Source: Apostichopus japonicus (Eukaryota; Echinodermata; Holothuroidea; Aspidochirotida; Stichopodidae). Taken from it: DNA of 64,000 nt. Position numbers and translations under genes: made by a program. Below, piece by piece: positions 53,641-64,000 of the stretch (position 1 is the first letter of the stretch; each line of letters opens with the position of its first letter). The stretch lies in NCBI RefSeq assembly GCF_037975245.1, contig NC_092569.1:26653168-26717167 (forward strand), given 5' to 3'. The notes beneath the pieces were generated by a model that saw nothing but the letters and a program-made list of their open reading frames with translations, was not told the DNA's origin and did no database searches.

Positions 53641-54017
53641 CAGTGGCGGAGCGTCCATACAGTCAGGGGGAGGATGCCCCCCCCCCCCGACGGACTCAAA
53701 TGGACTGCTGGCGCCCTTTTCAGCTCTTTACCACTTTTTACTTATTCTAGATTATTGACTTTTTTATTGCGCTCTCTCCACTTATTGATATTTGTCACAT
53801 TTTGTTGGTGTAATTTCCGATGACACCTATTTATTCTTCGTTTATCTGCAAATTAGCCAGGCCCGGAAAGGGTCATTTCCGGCGATCTAGTGAGCATCTT
53901 CACTCAATTTTTTTTGTGCGCTACGCGCCAAGCAGTGGTGGAGCTCCGCTTAGTGTCGAAAGCGCCCCTACAGACCATTCACGCCCTTCCTGACCAATAC
54001 CTCTAGCTCCGCCACTG
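53641..54017. mobile_element. hAT-type MITE, family with CAGTGGCGGAGC ends
   Basis: 377 bp. Perfect 12-bp terminal inverted repeats CAGTGGCGGAGC, flanked by ACAAATAT (53633-53640) and ACAAATAC (54018-54025), a 7-of-8 match to an 8-bp target duplication. It interrupts the fifth 200-bp exon-like unit. It contains a C-run near the left end, the CGGAAAGGGTCATTTCCGGC block and the CGCTACGCGCCAAGCAGTGG hairpin region. Confidence 0.9.
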
Positions 54018-54200
54018 ACAAATACACATACTTTATTACTGTTTTGCTTTCGGCAAAAGGGCTGGTGGCTGTTGGCTGGTGGCATGTGGCTAGTGGATGA
54101 TGGAAAACCTGTAACACCTGCAATATATAAACTAGAAATGAGCAATTAAAACTTTTTTCAATTCATACCAGTACTACACCATTTTTGGTTCTTCTTCTGT

Positions 54201-54283
54201 TTAGTTCATATCATGGTCTCTTTCGTTCTTTAGTGTATCTGTCGTCTTGGTCCTAGTCCGCGTTGCCATCATTCTAGAAGCAA
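54201..54283 (-). CDS. possible terminal coding exon upstream of the 200-bp units
   Basis: On the minus strand, acceptor CTGGTTTGCTTCTAG precedes a frame coding MMATRTRTKTTDTLKNERDH and a stop at 54201-54203. It is Thr/Arg-rich with no recognised domain. It might be an alternative end of a minus-strand gene whose other exons are the 200-bp units, but no upstream exon was identified. Confidence 0.2.
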
Positions 54284-56957
54284 ACCAGAAAAGTTGTACA
54301 TTAAGTTTCTCTTTAATTTTAGTTCGAGTATGTCCTAAATTTAAACTGCAATATTCGTAATAATGCTGGTTGCTAAATGAGGGAAATCCTTGCGGTTTCC
54401 TGGTACCAGCAGACGTATCCAAAAAAGAAAGTCCCATCAAATAAGAAACGTTCTAGAACGTACCGTCAAAAATTTCATCTTCAAGTAAATATATTGACAT
54501 TTTGCAGCAAAATGAGAAATTTGTTAAGTGTAATAAGTGAGGAAATTAACTTTGTGCTGCAAACGCCAACATAACTATTTATCAAATGTCACCCACTTCA
54601 ACATTTGGAAACAAAAAGATAACTTATGCTCACATCAGAAATTCATCATTACCACGGACAATTTGCAGCAAAACTTGATGACGTCATTTCAACATATTCA
54701 ACAAAAGGTTTGATTACGCTTCCATCAGAATGCTATCCGTTCAGCATTTTGCAGCAATTATCCAGAAAAGGATCTTAATATTTTGATGGCACCATTACTT
54801 GTTCATAGGTTACTACAACTGGATTAATCGACAGTAACTGTTAACATTTGGTTTCTTGTCATAACATATAGAGACGTATGCTTAACCGCATGAAAAAGTA
54901 TGGTAAAAGATAACATGTTTTTCGTATTAAATATGAATGGTATCTAAGAACATCAATTAGTAGTAGAGCATTTTAGCTAGAGTTTTTACTACTCTATTAA
55001 AGAAGACAATAACTCTAAAATCATTCTTGGTTCATATGATATATGCCATGCATAACTTCTTTAAACATCTAAGAAAAATCTTATTTCATTTAGGAGATAT
55101 GGTATAGATTTAATGCTTCTTTACACACAAGGCTGGATAACTAACCAAGTTTACATATGACATCATATAGCCAGATGTGATTCATTGTTCTTCTATTGTC
55201 CTTTAATAATTACATAATTAAATCTGTTATGTTTGCATAAATGATGGCTTTTGTGTAAATTTGTTTTTGAACAAATGCTGAATCTCAAATATTGAACCTC
55301 TTTAACACGATCAACAGCTAGTTTACCTAGGGATTGTGTCGAAAGAAAACCAAAGAGAAAGTATGAATGAAGAGAATCCAAGACAGAGATGGAACAAACA
55401 CCATGGAAGTACAGGGATGTGCCCACACTGGGCGGCACTGGGTGGCCCCTCCCAGCACTAAAAATTACCGCCCAGCACTGCAGTCTTAAAAATCGTGAAT
55501 CCCGCCCAGCACTATTTTCATCTAAAATCCAGATATTCCTAACATTATGCTCAACATAAATTGGCCCTGGTCTATGCCAAAATCATACAGACTAATAATG
55601 CATCAGTTACGCATGCGAGAAACATTACTTACGGCTCTCAATCGGTCCCTTGTAAAATCTCTTTGAGACAAACTAATAACTTTTACCAGGTACGTAATAA
55701 ATTTCACTAAAAAAAATATAAAAGGAAATTTTTAGCAAAACTAGTTCTTGTGTATGTGCTTAAAAAGCTACACAAGTGCTAGCATTTGGCATCTGAGCAC
55801 CTTCAAAAATCGGGGGGATGGCAACACACCCTCCCCCTTACACCCCTCCCCAGGACGGCGATCAGTATACCCGGCACTCAGAAAATCCTGGGCAGTATAT
55901 GCTCTACTGAAATACTTCTCCCTTTGCATCTTTACAAACAGTAGATCATTAATATGTGACTATACATTCCTGGATGTAAGCTGATCTTTACTTGCTTATA
56001 GGCTTATACAGATTAGGCCTACTCTTAGCATTACCATTGAGTAAAGGCCACCAACGTTGCACTTAAATATCTGACATCATTGCCTTCTGTTTACATGCAT
56101 ATGGTGTTATAATTATTTTACAGTTACGCACATTATTAACAATTTCTTTAAGATATGTTGCATTGCTCAGCCAAAACAAAGGAAAAGTAACTTAATTAAG
56201 ATACTCTATTTAGATTCCTCAACTCACCCTTCACTGCAAAGCAGCCCGCATTCTGTATGCAAAGTCTGTAAACATGGTTACACTGTTTCTCTTCCTAAAG
56301 TCTGAATGAATTGAATTTCCCGCCCAGCGCGTCTGTCGCGTGCCTTACCTCATTACTATGGATGTTTTCTAGTCTTGTCTTTCATCGAAGTCAGTCAACT
56401 ATACATACTAAGCTGTTGGCAGCTAGACCAAGTAACCCCTGCAAGTTCTGCGTATCTTTTCTTGTGGTTGACTGACTTCGTCTATGGGTATATTTTGGGT
56501 TGTACTTCCCCATTACACTTCACTATGGAACTACTTGAGATTGTATAATTGAGGATTAGCTCCAGTGTGTGACTTGGATTTGGAGAGTGTAGACGTATTT
56601 TGCGGCTCTCTCTCCTTTGCATGGTTTAACGTTGAGTGTTTTGTTAACAAAACCGTCGCGCTTGAACTATGTGCTTCAGAAAACTCAGTGTTGTGTCACC
56701 TTTTGTTTTGCTCTTTAACAAGCTTGTGTTCAATTACGTAACAAAAAATCGCACAGCATTTAAACAATGCTGTCGGGTTATCTTCCGTTCTTCCTATTTA
56801 GTCGGTGACAATATCTTCCATTCTTGTCACTTGCAAACGAAGCCTCCAGCTCTGTATAGTCCCCCTCAGCCAAGTAATCCCTTCGTTCGTGTAATGTCTC
56901 AGTAGAATCTCAATCAAACTTCAACCTATGGTCTCGTTTAATTTTACGAATATATGC
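54284..56957. other. unassigned stretch, with a G+C-rich repeat relic at about 55405-55930
   Basis: No gene seen. 55430-55520 has several GCCCAGCACT motifs, and 55788-55860 (GCATCTGAGCACCTTC, then CCCTCCCCAGGACGGCG) resembles 8680-8765 inside the hAT-type element of FReD intron 2. It is therefore probably an old related element, but I found no matching terminal repeats or target duplication. Confidence 0.4.
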
Positions 56958-57728
56958 ACTCCACGCATAGGCGTACGGGACCATTTCGGTTTGTGGGGGG
57001 GGGGGGTTCAGAAACTTTTGTGCCCGAAAGTGCCCGTGACACTATCTAAGCGGAGCGCCACCATCAGTTGGCGCGTAGCGTACAAGATTTTTTTGGCAAA
57101 ATATGCCTCTCAGGTTGCCGGAAATGGCACTTCCCAGGCCTTGTAAGTTGCATCTAAACATTCTTTATTTTATAATCTCACGTTTAGAAATTTTCACTTC
57201 CCAAAAAATTTGGTAAATTAGAAGAAGAAAAATTGGTTAAGCCACTTTGAAGGGGAAAATAGGACAGTATATTTTTTAAGCTCCTATTTAGTTACGGTAT
57301 TTATTGTTTTAACACAGTACTCAGCTATCACCAGAAAAATATAAATTGTAGGCTGGAAAATGTTGCTGTGTCGGGTAAGACTGCAATTTGTTTTACAAAA
57401 AAGTGTAAAAAATAATAAAGAATAGGATAAACCTGTACTTTTAGGCTTGAAGGCACCCCCCCCCCCCACACCATCCATGAAGAAGAAAATGTTTCTTATA
57501 TACACTCATGTCGGGGATGTCCAGGTATACAGTTGACAAGTTAGATAAAATGTTTGGTGCGGTTTTATCACTTCAGAGACTGCTAATCGCCATGCATGCA
57601 TGTCACTACTATTGTGAGCGGCGTTCTCTGTTAATAATTTTGGGCGATAGTGCAAAAAGCGTGGTAGCCCAGATGAGCTGCGCTTACCAGGTGCGTATCC
57701 AGGGGGGCGTTGGGGGCGCGCGCCCCCC

Positions 57729-57862
57729 GGGTAAGGAAAAGAGGAGAGAAAAAAAGAGAAGAAAAAAGGGAAAAGGAGGGGGGAAAAAGAAAAGGAGGAG
57801 AGGAAGGAAGGGAAAAGAAAAAGAAAAAAGAGAGAAAAAGGAGAAAAGGAGGGAGTAGAAGA
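57729..57862 (+). repeat. polypurine tract (A/G only, about 130 bp)
   Basis: An almost unbroken run of A and G on the plus strand, composed of AAAAGAGGAG and GGGAAAAGGA-like words. It produces Lys/Arg/Glu-rich (plus) and Phe/Ser/Leu-rich (minus) open frames that are not genes. Confidence 0.9.
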
Positions 57863-58519
57863 CAGCCAAGGCCTCGGGAAGAGAAAGAGGAACAGTCATA
57901 GTTAAAGCGCTGATCCCTATTATATACACAGGGTAGCCAGTGACAGATCAAGGATTACGGAGGGGGTGTGCGCCTCACCCTACCCCTTACACCGACAACT
58001 CCATTTTTGACGTTTCTATTTTCCTCTCTCACTAATGTATCTATATAAATACTATATATGGTCTATCATAACGCGTGTGTGTGTATGGACACCTTAAACA
58101 ATTGTACAATTGTGCTATATGGAACCAACTGTGGCTGGTCTTGAACTCGACCGAGTCGAGTTCAAGAACATGACGCATTTCGGGAAGGGGGCGACCGCCC
58201 CCCCCCCGAGCAAATTTTCTTTATGACATCGCTAGTAATTTCAAAATATACAATGCTTAGATGCAACTTACAAGGCCTGGAAAGTGTCATTTCCAGCGAT
58301 CTGGGAGGCATTTTCGGCCAAAATTTTTTAATGTACGCTTTAATGTACGTTGGCGCTTCGCTTAGATATTTTGCCTACAGGCTTCGCCCCTCCCTTGGCA
58401 ATTACTCGCTACACGCCTGTTCGAGTTTGTAAAGCAAAGAGCATATATAACATCATATCAGTGAGCAATGCATGCATGTTCCACGATGAACAGCCTCAAA
58501 AACTGTCTTTGTGTGTAGT

Positions 58520-58971
58520 CAAAGGCGTAGGAGCCCAATTGGATTTGGGGGCTGTAATGATTTCCCCGAAAAAAAGCCCAAATTTTTCGCGCGCGAAGCG
58601 CGCGTTCAACATACCGGTGCCAATATCATATAAGCAAGCATCGGTCATTACATTGCATGGCATAGTGTACCTTACGGTCCGTGAAAGTTGCACATTATAC
58701 CGCCGGATGCTAATGTAAACAACCAAATGTCTTATGTAGATGGAGAAAATGCATACAGATCCATTTATGTCAAAACTCTCTTTTACAGTAGTAATGTCGG
58801 CCAAGCTTAGACCTTTATTTTAATTACCAAGGAGATCATTTTTAAGCTATTCATTGCTATTTATTTTTCTTTCAGTAGGTGCCCGAAAAAGTGGGAAACA
58901 TTTGGTTGCGGGGGAAGGGGGGGGGGGGGGTGGGGCTGCAGCCCCCGCCTCCTACGGGACCTACGCCTATG
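58520..58971. mobile_element. inner nested hAT-type MITE, CATAGGCGTAGG family
   Basis: 452 bp. Ends CAAAGGCGTAGGAGCCC and, on the reverse strand, CATAGGCGTAGGTCCC. Perfect 8-bp target duplication TGTGTAGT (58512-58519 and 58972-58979). Like its relative at 22249-22575, it has GGGCTGTAATGA-like sequence next to a GC-rich palindrome (CGCGCGCGAAGCGCGCG at about 58590) and a poly-G run near one end. Confidence 0.88.
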
Positions 58972-59954
58972 TGTGTAGTGTTCGGTTTCGATATACCTGA
59001 TATCGGAAATATCTGGTATTTTTCGTTTCCTTGAACCAAGTTTTATAATAGCCATTATAAGAGGTTTTAATATTTGTACACCAATAAATTAACTCTGTCT
59101 GAATTTTAGAAAATTTCCTCACCAACATTCTTCATCATACTTTCCTCTACTCGTGCAATTTTGACCTGTCTGTTAGGGGTTGAAGGAGGTTTTTCTATAT
59201 TGGTTGTCCATAGATTGAATTTTGTGCAACATTATGGGTATGTGTTGAAGTGATTTTATTCACGAGAAATGTGATATTTCAAATTCTCAACAAATAATGG
59301 GCTTAAAACCTTGAAAAGTGGGGCTTTCGGATATTGTGGGCCGTGACGTAGAACCACCTACAAAAGCAATGATCCATAGGACATGCAATGAGGTCGAACA
59401 TGGTGTGTGACTGGTGACAATCTTCAAAAAGGTTATGGATGGAAAAAAACTTTTGGGAAATACTTGGTTATCAGGCAAAAGTGTACATCTGGTTGGTCAT
59501 TTTCAAGCCCGATAAGTGCCATTTCCGGTGATCTGGGGGGTATCAAAACCAGAAATTTTCTTGTACGCTCCGCGCCAACCGATGGTGGCGCTCCGCTTAG
59601 ATAGTACTTCGCGCCCCCCGGGTTAGAAAATCCTGGATACGCGCCTGCTTACGGTGGTGTTACACGGAAATATTCGGGCATCATGATGCTAAATAAAGAA
59701 AATCATTAGGCCTATATCAATATTAATGTCACAAAACAAATAACACAGAACGCTTTCCACGGAATTGTAGGGCAAAAACATGAAAAAGATTCGGGCAAGA
59801 TACTGCAATTTATATATATATATTTTTTCTCTTCTTAGGCTGCCCGAGCTTTCAGGACTTTTGCCCTAATTTCTTGTCCTCTGGAAAAAAAAATTGGGGG
59901 GGGGGCACTCTGCACCCTGCACACCCCCCCGCCTCGTACGCCTATGACTCCACG

Positions 59955-60600
59955 GCAGTGCTAGATCAAACAGCTGGATCATTTCTATTAGCGGCAAATG
60001 ATAATTTTCTCCGCTTCAGACTGAATTTTAGATTGAAACTGAATTGAATATTTCAAGATGAACAGTCGACGTTTCGAGATAAAAAGTCTCCAAATTTCGT
60101 TGAAGCCAAAATTTCAGAAACAAAATGTCAGCTGAATTTGAAGTAAAAGTGTCGCCCAATTCCCCCTTCCATGTTATTTTCTAACCGTGCAAATAGATTA
60201 CGTCATTGAAACCGTCACTCTTTATTAGTCCAAAGTAGTACCAGTAGTTATTATAGGACAGTATGATACATTGCCGCGATGAGACGAGACGGGAAATAAG
60301 GCTGCTAAATGCCGATTATTCGTTCCGAATGAAACAAGGAAAGGAAAATTCAGGGAATTCAGAGATTTAGTTGAAACCGGTTGGCATTTATTTTGGAGTT
60401 AATATTGAGTATGTTTATAACTTCTTATCAAAAGATATCATACGGAGAGGCGGTTGTACGTACGCGACTTCGGTCGAGCCTACAGAAAATAATAGTATTA
60501 CTATCAAGACATTACACCTTGCTATATATGACTAGGCCCGTAGTACCACGCCTAGTTATTGCCTATACTATAGGCTTGGCCATAGTTGAGGTAACATTAC
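59955..60600. other. unassigned spacer
   Basis: No gene or repeat is recognised. The open frame at 60381-60608 has no family motif. Confidence 0.4.
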
Positions 60601-60639
60601 ATATTGAGTAAGGTTGACTAGGTCTAACGTTAGGCCTAT

Positions 60640-60750
60640 ACTTATTGCGAACTTGTGAACTAGTACTAGTAGTATAGTTGCGGTAGGGATGTTTGCCTAC
60701 AAACTAGTGAACTAGCACTAGTAGTAGTAGCACTAGCAGTAGTAGCTAGC
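60640..60750 (+). repeat. CTAGTAGTAG-type simple repeat
   Basis: Repeated ACTAGTAGTAG and GCACTAGCAG words, immediately left of a MITE. Confidence 0.7.
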
Positions 60751-60752
60751 AC

Positions 60753-61128
60753 CAGTGGCAGAGCTAGGGGTATTGGTCAAAGGGGGGGGGGGGAGAATGG
60801 CTGTAGGGGCACTTTCCACACTATCTAAGAGTGCCACCTCAGGTTGGCGCGGAGCGTACAGACATTTTTTGAGTAAAGATACATCCCAGATCGCCGGAAT
60901 TGACCCTTTCCTGGCCTTGCTAATTTGCAAATAAATGAAGAATAAATAGGTGTCATCGCCAACAAAATGTGACAAATGTCAATAGGTAGATGAGAGCGCA
61001 ATTAAAAAGTAAATAAACGCAAACAAGTAAAAAGTGGTATAAAGCTGAAAAAGGCGCCAGCAGTCCATTTGAGTCCGTCAGGGGGGGGGGGGGATCCGCC
61101 CCCTGACTGTATGGACGCTCCGCCACTG
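60753..61128. mobile_element. hAT-type MITE, CAGTGGCGGAGC family, inverted relative to 53641
   Basis: 376 bp, ends CAGTGGCAGAGC and GCTCCGCCACTG. Flanked by GCTAGCAC (60745-60752) and GCTGGTAC (61129-61136), 6 of 8 matching. Nearly collinear over its length with 53641-54017 read on the other strand, including the CGCCGGAATTGACCCTTTCC block and the G-run near the end. Confidence 0.85.
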
Positions 61129-61340
61129 GCTGGTACGTACTTGCTGTAGGGGGGGGGGGGGTTAGGCATACAATTTCAAAGGCAATATTAGTATTAATCG
61201 CACTTAATATGCATGGCTTAAACCTAACAATTGCGTAAACAAGTTTGTTACAAATACTATTACTAGGCTGATATCAATATTTTCTTTCATTTATGTTATC
61301 ACCAAAGATGTGGTACTTGTGGATAAAGAGGATGAAGCAG

Positions 61341-61423
61341 AGATCACAAAGATGCTCTTGTACCTCTCATTGAAATGGAGCCAAACACAGCCATCAAAGT
61401 GGTAAAGAGAGATGGAATGTGGG
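61341..61423 (+). CDS. possible isolated coding exon
   Basis: An open stretch between AG (61340) and a good donor GTAAGC (61424) codes DHKDALVPLIEMEPNTAIKV and continues VKRDGMW. Its composition is protein-like, but there is no polypyrimidine tract before the acceptor and no neighbouring exon was found. It could be a retrocopy scrap. I do not recognise the family. Confidence 0.2.
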
Positions 61424-61587
61424 GTAAGCGACAATTTAGCTCCAACCTAAACCTATCCAAAATACTCTGTTGACATGAATAATCAGCAGTGTTTCGAAAT
61501 GTGTGCATAAAAGTTGGGGATGTTCTTTTCGTCAAACACACTAATGAAGCCTCATGTGAAGGATTTCCCCGGTTCCTTCAAATATAA

Positions 61588-62790
61588 AAGCCCAGTCACA
61601 TCTCACCGGATTGCAATAACGGAGAGGGAACGAAGACAAAAAATGGCACTCCGTTGATGTACGTTATTATCGTTTAGCATGCGGTTCTCCTCCGTCCGTT
61701 TACGTTTCATTACCGGGAAGGTCCGGTTTGTCCGGTGACGATTTTGAACATGCACAAAACTTGGAATGGACATCCACCGAAAACTGTCTCCGTTATTTAC
61801 TCGTTACTAATCCGTTAAGCTTCCGTTTTATCAGTTTCTCATGCATTTTGTTCGTTCTGTATGCGTTTGGCATACTGTATTTCTCCGTTCGTCTCTGGTT
61901 ATTGCTATTGCTCACCGGATCATTAACGGACAAAGAACGGATGAAACGTAGAAGTACAGTACCTATACCGTATATTCAACGGACGCTAACGTAGAAATAA
62001 CGGAAGTGTAAATGAATAGAACTGACAATGAACAGATAGGTAACGGACGTTACACGGAAGAAACGGAAGAACTTAGGCCAGGAAAGTATAACAGACAGAC
62101 ATAGAACGGAGATGCATCGTACCTCCACCATGTCCACTCCAAGCGTCCCATGCCTCATTCTGCTCCTATAACCTCTACCGTCAACACCTACATCATGGAC
62201 CCTTCAAAAAGATTCAAGCTTCAGACCGCAGTGTCAGCTTTACAAGCACAGATGCGCATCACTGAAGCCAACATCAAGACCAATGAACTAGTCAAGAAGA
62301 GAAGGAAGAGACATGCTCGGCGTAAATGCTGGTCTAGGGCCTTGCTAGGTCCAGAAGACGGCAGTTTGGTCTTTATGACCAACTAATGCAGGAGCTGTGA
62401 ATGGAAGACCAAAATCTTTCATCAACTTCATGAGGATGCCCCTGATTTTGAGGCACTCCGGAGGCCCAGGTTTTAGACCGTTTCTTCTCCGTTGTTAGTT
62501 CGGTATGTCCGTTACTTTTCCGGTACTGCAAAGTTTTGTATGTTCTTTATCCGTTAATTGTCCGTTGGTGTTCATTAGTTCGTATGTTGTTATTCCGTTG
62601 TTCATCCGTTGTTCGTCCGTTGCTGTCCGTCCCTTGTATGTTTGTAATCCGTTTTCACCGTTGAACTTCCGGTACGTTGCAATCTCCAGATGCATGCGCG
62701 ACAACTTTTGCCAACGGAAATAACCGGATGACTGTTTTTCGCGAGTACTCTTATCCGTTTGTGTAATCCGGCGAGATGCGACTGGGCCTT
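61588..62790 (+). mobile_element. PIF/Harbinger-like transposon relic
   Basis: 1203 bp between 25-bp terminal inverted repeats (AAGCCCAGTCACATCTCACC versus AGGCCCAGTCGCATCTCGCC, 22 of 25 overall, both continuing GGATT), flanked by a 3-bp TAA on each side (61585-61587 and 62791-62793), the target size expected of Harbinger. Both subterminal regions are crowded with CCGTT/AACGG words in opposite orientations. The centre holds a transposase-like fragment. Too short to be autonomous. Confidence 0.8.
62150..62480 (+). pseudogene. Harbinger-type transposase N-terminal fragment
   Basis: The plus frame includes MDPSKRFKLQTAVSALQAQM then KKRRKRHARRKCWSRALLGP and a stop at 62384. In another frame shortly after comes KSFINFMRMP. 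The order (basic Arg/Lys run with a Trp, then a short spacer, then a S-F-x-N-F-x-R-M-x-P motif) matches the N-terminal part of many PIF/Harbinger transposases. The catalytic DDE part is missing and there is at least one frameshift. Confidence 0.6.
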
Positions 62791-62793
62791 AAC

Positions 62794-64000
62794 ATTGGAG
62801 GTGTTCAAATTGCAGATTCCCCATCAGTTGACAGGAGAGTAATTTTACTTATGAAAGAAGTTTCAACTTTGCTCTGAACGTGGATGATTCTTAAACAATC
62901 TTTAACTATCAAACAGGTGGCCTGAACAATTATGGGTTGAAGGGAATCACCTCTTGAAAATTATAAGTGGATTTCCCAAGGTCTTTGAGTACCCCCGGCG
63001 AGAATTTCAAACACGCCAGGACTTGGAAGAACAATACTCATATTATGAAAGTTTTGTAGGCCTATAATGTATGTTATGTAAGCTCTGATTATGAACCTAA
63101 TATATTCATTTCAATTTTCAAGAATACTTGTATTTTGTTTTCCACACGTAATTTAAAACTCAGTCATCTTGGCAGCTCTTCAGAAAGTCATGCTGGTGGT
63201 CGCTGTTTTAGCCAAATGTCAACATATCTGAATGCAGAATGCAGGAGTTCGTTGGTAAACATAGCAGTTGCTAACATGATGTACATGGGGAAGTTTTTTT
63301 TTATCATCATGATTTCATATGAATTTGATGTATACAATAACATGTTTGTAAACATTGATATATTGAGACTTGTAACCAATATATGTTTATGCCCAATTGA
63401 TATAAAATTTACATGGTCAACCCATGTTAAGGATATTCTGTTCAGGTCAAGTATCTGCAACATGTTCCAATTTTCCTGCTTAAAGGCATGATTGCATTGC
63501 AATGAACTTGAAAGCATTTCAATGTACACAGACAGAAGGTACGTATGCAGCTACTGAAGTGAGCTGTATGATGTCAAATTGTAGTTAGCAGCTTCCGAAT
63601 TAAGATGTAAAATGCATGTTTAGTGGTGAAAAGTACTTTCATTAAGGTAAAACTTGAGCTGTTGACCTCACTGCAATATCGGAATGAACGTTATAGATCT
63701 CCTAGTTGAACATACTGCGAGCGGCTGTTGCGAGCTGACACCTTGCCAAACTTTGTCTGTTCAAGGTGAGAATACAGCTTGTCTAATGAACATAATATTA
63801 CAGTACAGCGAGCGAATTGTAATGGGTCCATCTGACAAGATATTAACGACTTAAGAGAATTTAGGACTAAACGCTCACAGGTCTACATGGCAACCGAAGT
63901 TAAAACAATAGGTCGAAGATCATTCATGCGTGTTATTATTGGCTCTTTGGGCGCAGGGATGATACATGGCTGTTTCGAAATAGATCATGGAATGGACTGT
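62794..64000. other. unassigned right end
   Basis: No gene or repeat is supported. Overlapping open frames on both strands at 63135-63529 show no recognisable motif or codon bias and are left uncalled. Confidence 0.45.

Larger units (their letters stand above)
52745..54130 (-). repeat. about five 200-bp units, each resembling an exon with its acceptor
   Basis: The landmark TATTACTCTTTTGCTCGTGG (plus strand) recurs at about 52821, 53017, 53218 and 53438, and a diverged copy at about 54034. On the minus strand each unit reads TTTATATATTTATAG or TTTATAAATTTACAG, then about 100 nt rich in Ser, Thr, Pro and Gln codons (for example VPDVSSNQLTNTTTNQIPPA), closing as LLPRAKE-stop in units 2-4. Unit 1 is shifted to PPATAQPLATSKR with a possible donor GTAATA. 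The fifth unit has acceptor TATATTGCAG. This may be a tandemly duplicated exon of a mucin-like gene, or simply a minisatellite. Frame-shifting indels argue for caution. Confidence 0.7.
57688..59647. mobile_element. middle nested element with CAGGTGCGTATCC ends
   Basis: Terminal inverted repeats CAGGTGCGTATCC and CAGGCGCGTATCC (12 of 13). Flanks share only CTTAC (57683-57687 and 59648-59652), shorter than the 8 bp expected of hAT, so either the duplication has decayed or the element belongs elsewhere. It carries the hairpin core at 59572-59591 and a related block at about 58262-58395, which suggests it may itself be composite. It contains the MITE at 58520-58971. Confidence 0.65.
56966..59946. 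mobile_element. outer hAT-type element, interrupted by nested insertions
   Basis: Ends CATAGGCGTACGGGA and (reverse strand) CATAGGCGTACGAGG, matching at 13 of 15, flanked by a perfect 8-bp target duplication ACTCCACG (56958-56965 and 59947-59954). The span is 2981 bp, but about 1.96 kb of it is another element (57688-59647), so the original was about 1.0 kb. The shared hairpin core is at 57055-57074 followed by GTTGCCGGAAATGGCAC. No transposase is seen. Confidence 0.85.

Noticed and set aside
54377-54574. A basic 65-codon open frame on the plus strand
   Set aside because: There is no family motif or supporting context, and it overlaps the minus-strand exon candidate region.
57508-57951. Lys/Arg-rich and Phe/Ser-rich open frames
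   Set aside because: They are created by a polypurine tract inside a transposable element.
63135-63529. Overlapping open frames of 113-118 codons on both strands
   Set aside because: There is no recognisable motif, and opposite frames are of equal length, which is typical of chance in AT-rich DNA.

Overview
The window is eukaryotic: split genes with GT-AG introns, non-LTR retrotransposon remains, tRNA-derived SINEs, many short non-autonomous DNA transposons and very large tandem arrays. The only gene I can reconstruct encodes a secreted fibrinogen-related-domain (FReD) lectin. Together with the L1/Tx1-like LINE this suggests a marine invertebrate deuterostome. A holothurian or other echinoderm is my best guess, but that is inference, not proof.

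Layout. (1) 1-5745: mostly featureless, with a possible coding tail at the left edge. (2) 5746-19035, plus strand: a six-exon FReD gene. Joined, its exons give 918 nt, an uninterrupted 305-residue reading frame, with splice phases that match at every junction (1, 1, 0, 0, 1). It has a signal peptide, a Ser/Thr-rich linker and a complete FReD. Its introns hold (TA)n microsatellites, SINEs, a LINE fragment, a hAT-type element and a 5.2-kb minisatellite. (3) 19036-26225: 3' flank, several hAT-type MITEs with exact 8-bp target duplications (some nested), a second SINE type and a degraded L1/Tx1-like LINE on the minus strand. (4) 26225-52740: about 26 kb of tandem repeats. The main unit is about 46 bp, interrupted by arrays of 8-bp units that all look like variants of one sequence, then an 11-bp array. 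(5) 52745-54290: about five 200-bp units that look like a duplicated exon plus intron on the minus strand, one of them interrupted by a hAT MITE. (6) 54290-64000: a nested set of hAT-type elements (three levels), another MITE and a 1.2-kb PIF/Harbinger-like relic with a transposase fragment.

Most notable. The 77-bp intronic minisatellite of the FReD gene starts inside exon 4. Each of its roughly 67 units repeats the last 24 nt of the exon plus the 5' splice site, so the real donor is followed by dozens of near-perfect copies. The next exon-intron junction (exon 5) is also duplicated once, 282 bp downstream. Separately, the 46-bp satellite carries ATACTTAC, identical to the conserved 5' end of U1 snRNA, so its other strand carries GTAAGTAT donor-like motifs in hundreds of copies. 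The arrays of 8-bp units show what look like stepwise intermediates between unit types. Long minus-strand open frames in the repeats are by-products of unit length and composition, not genes.
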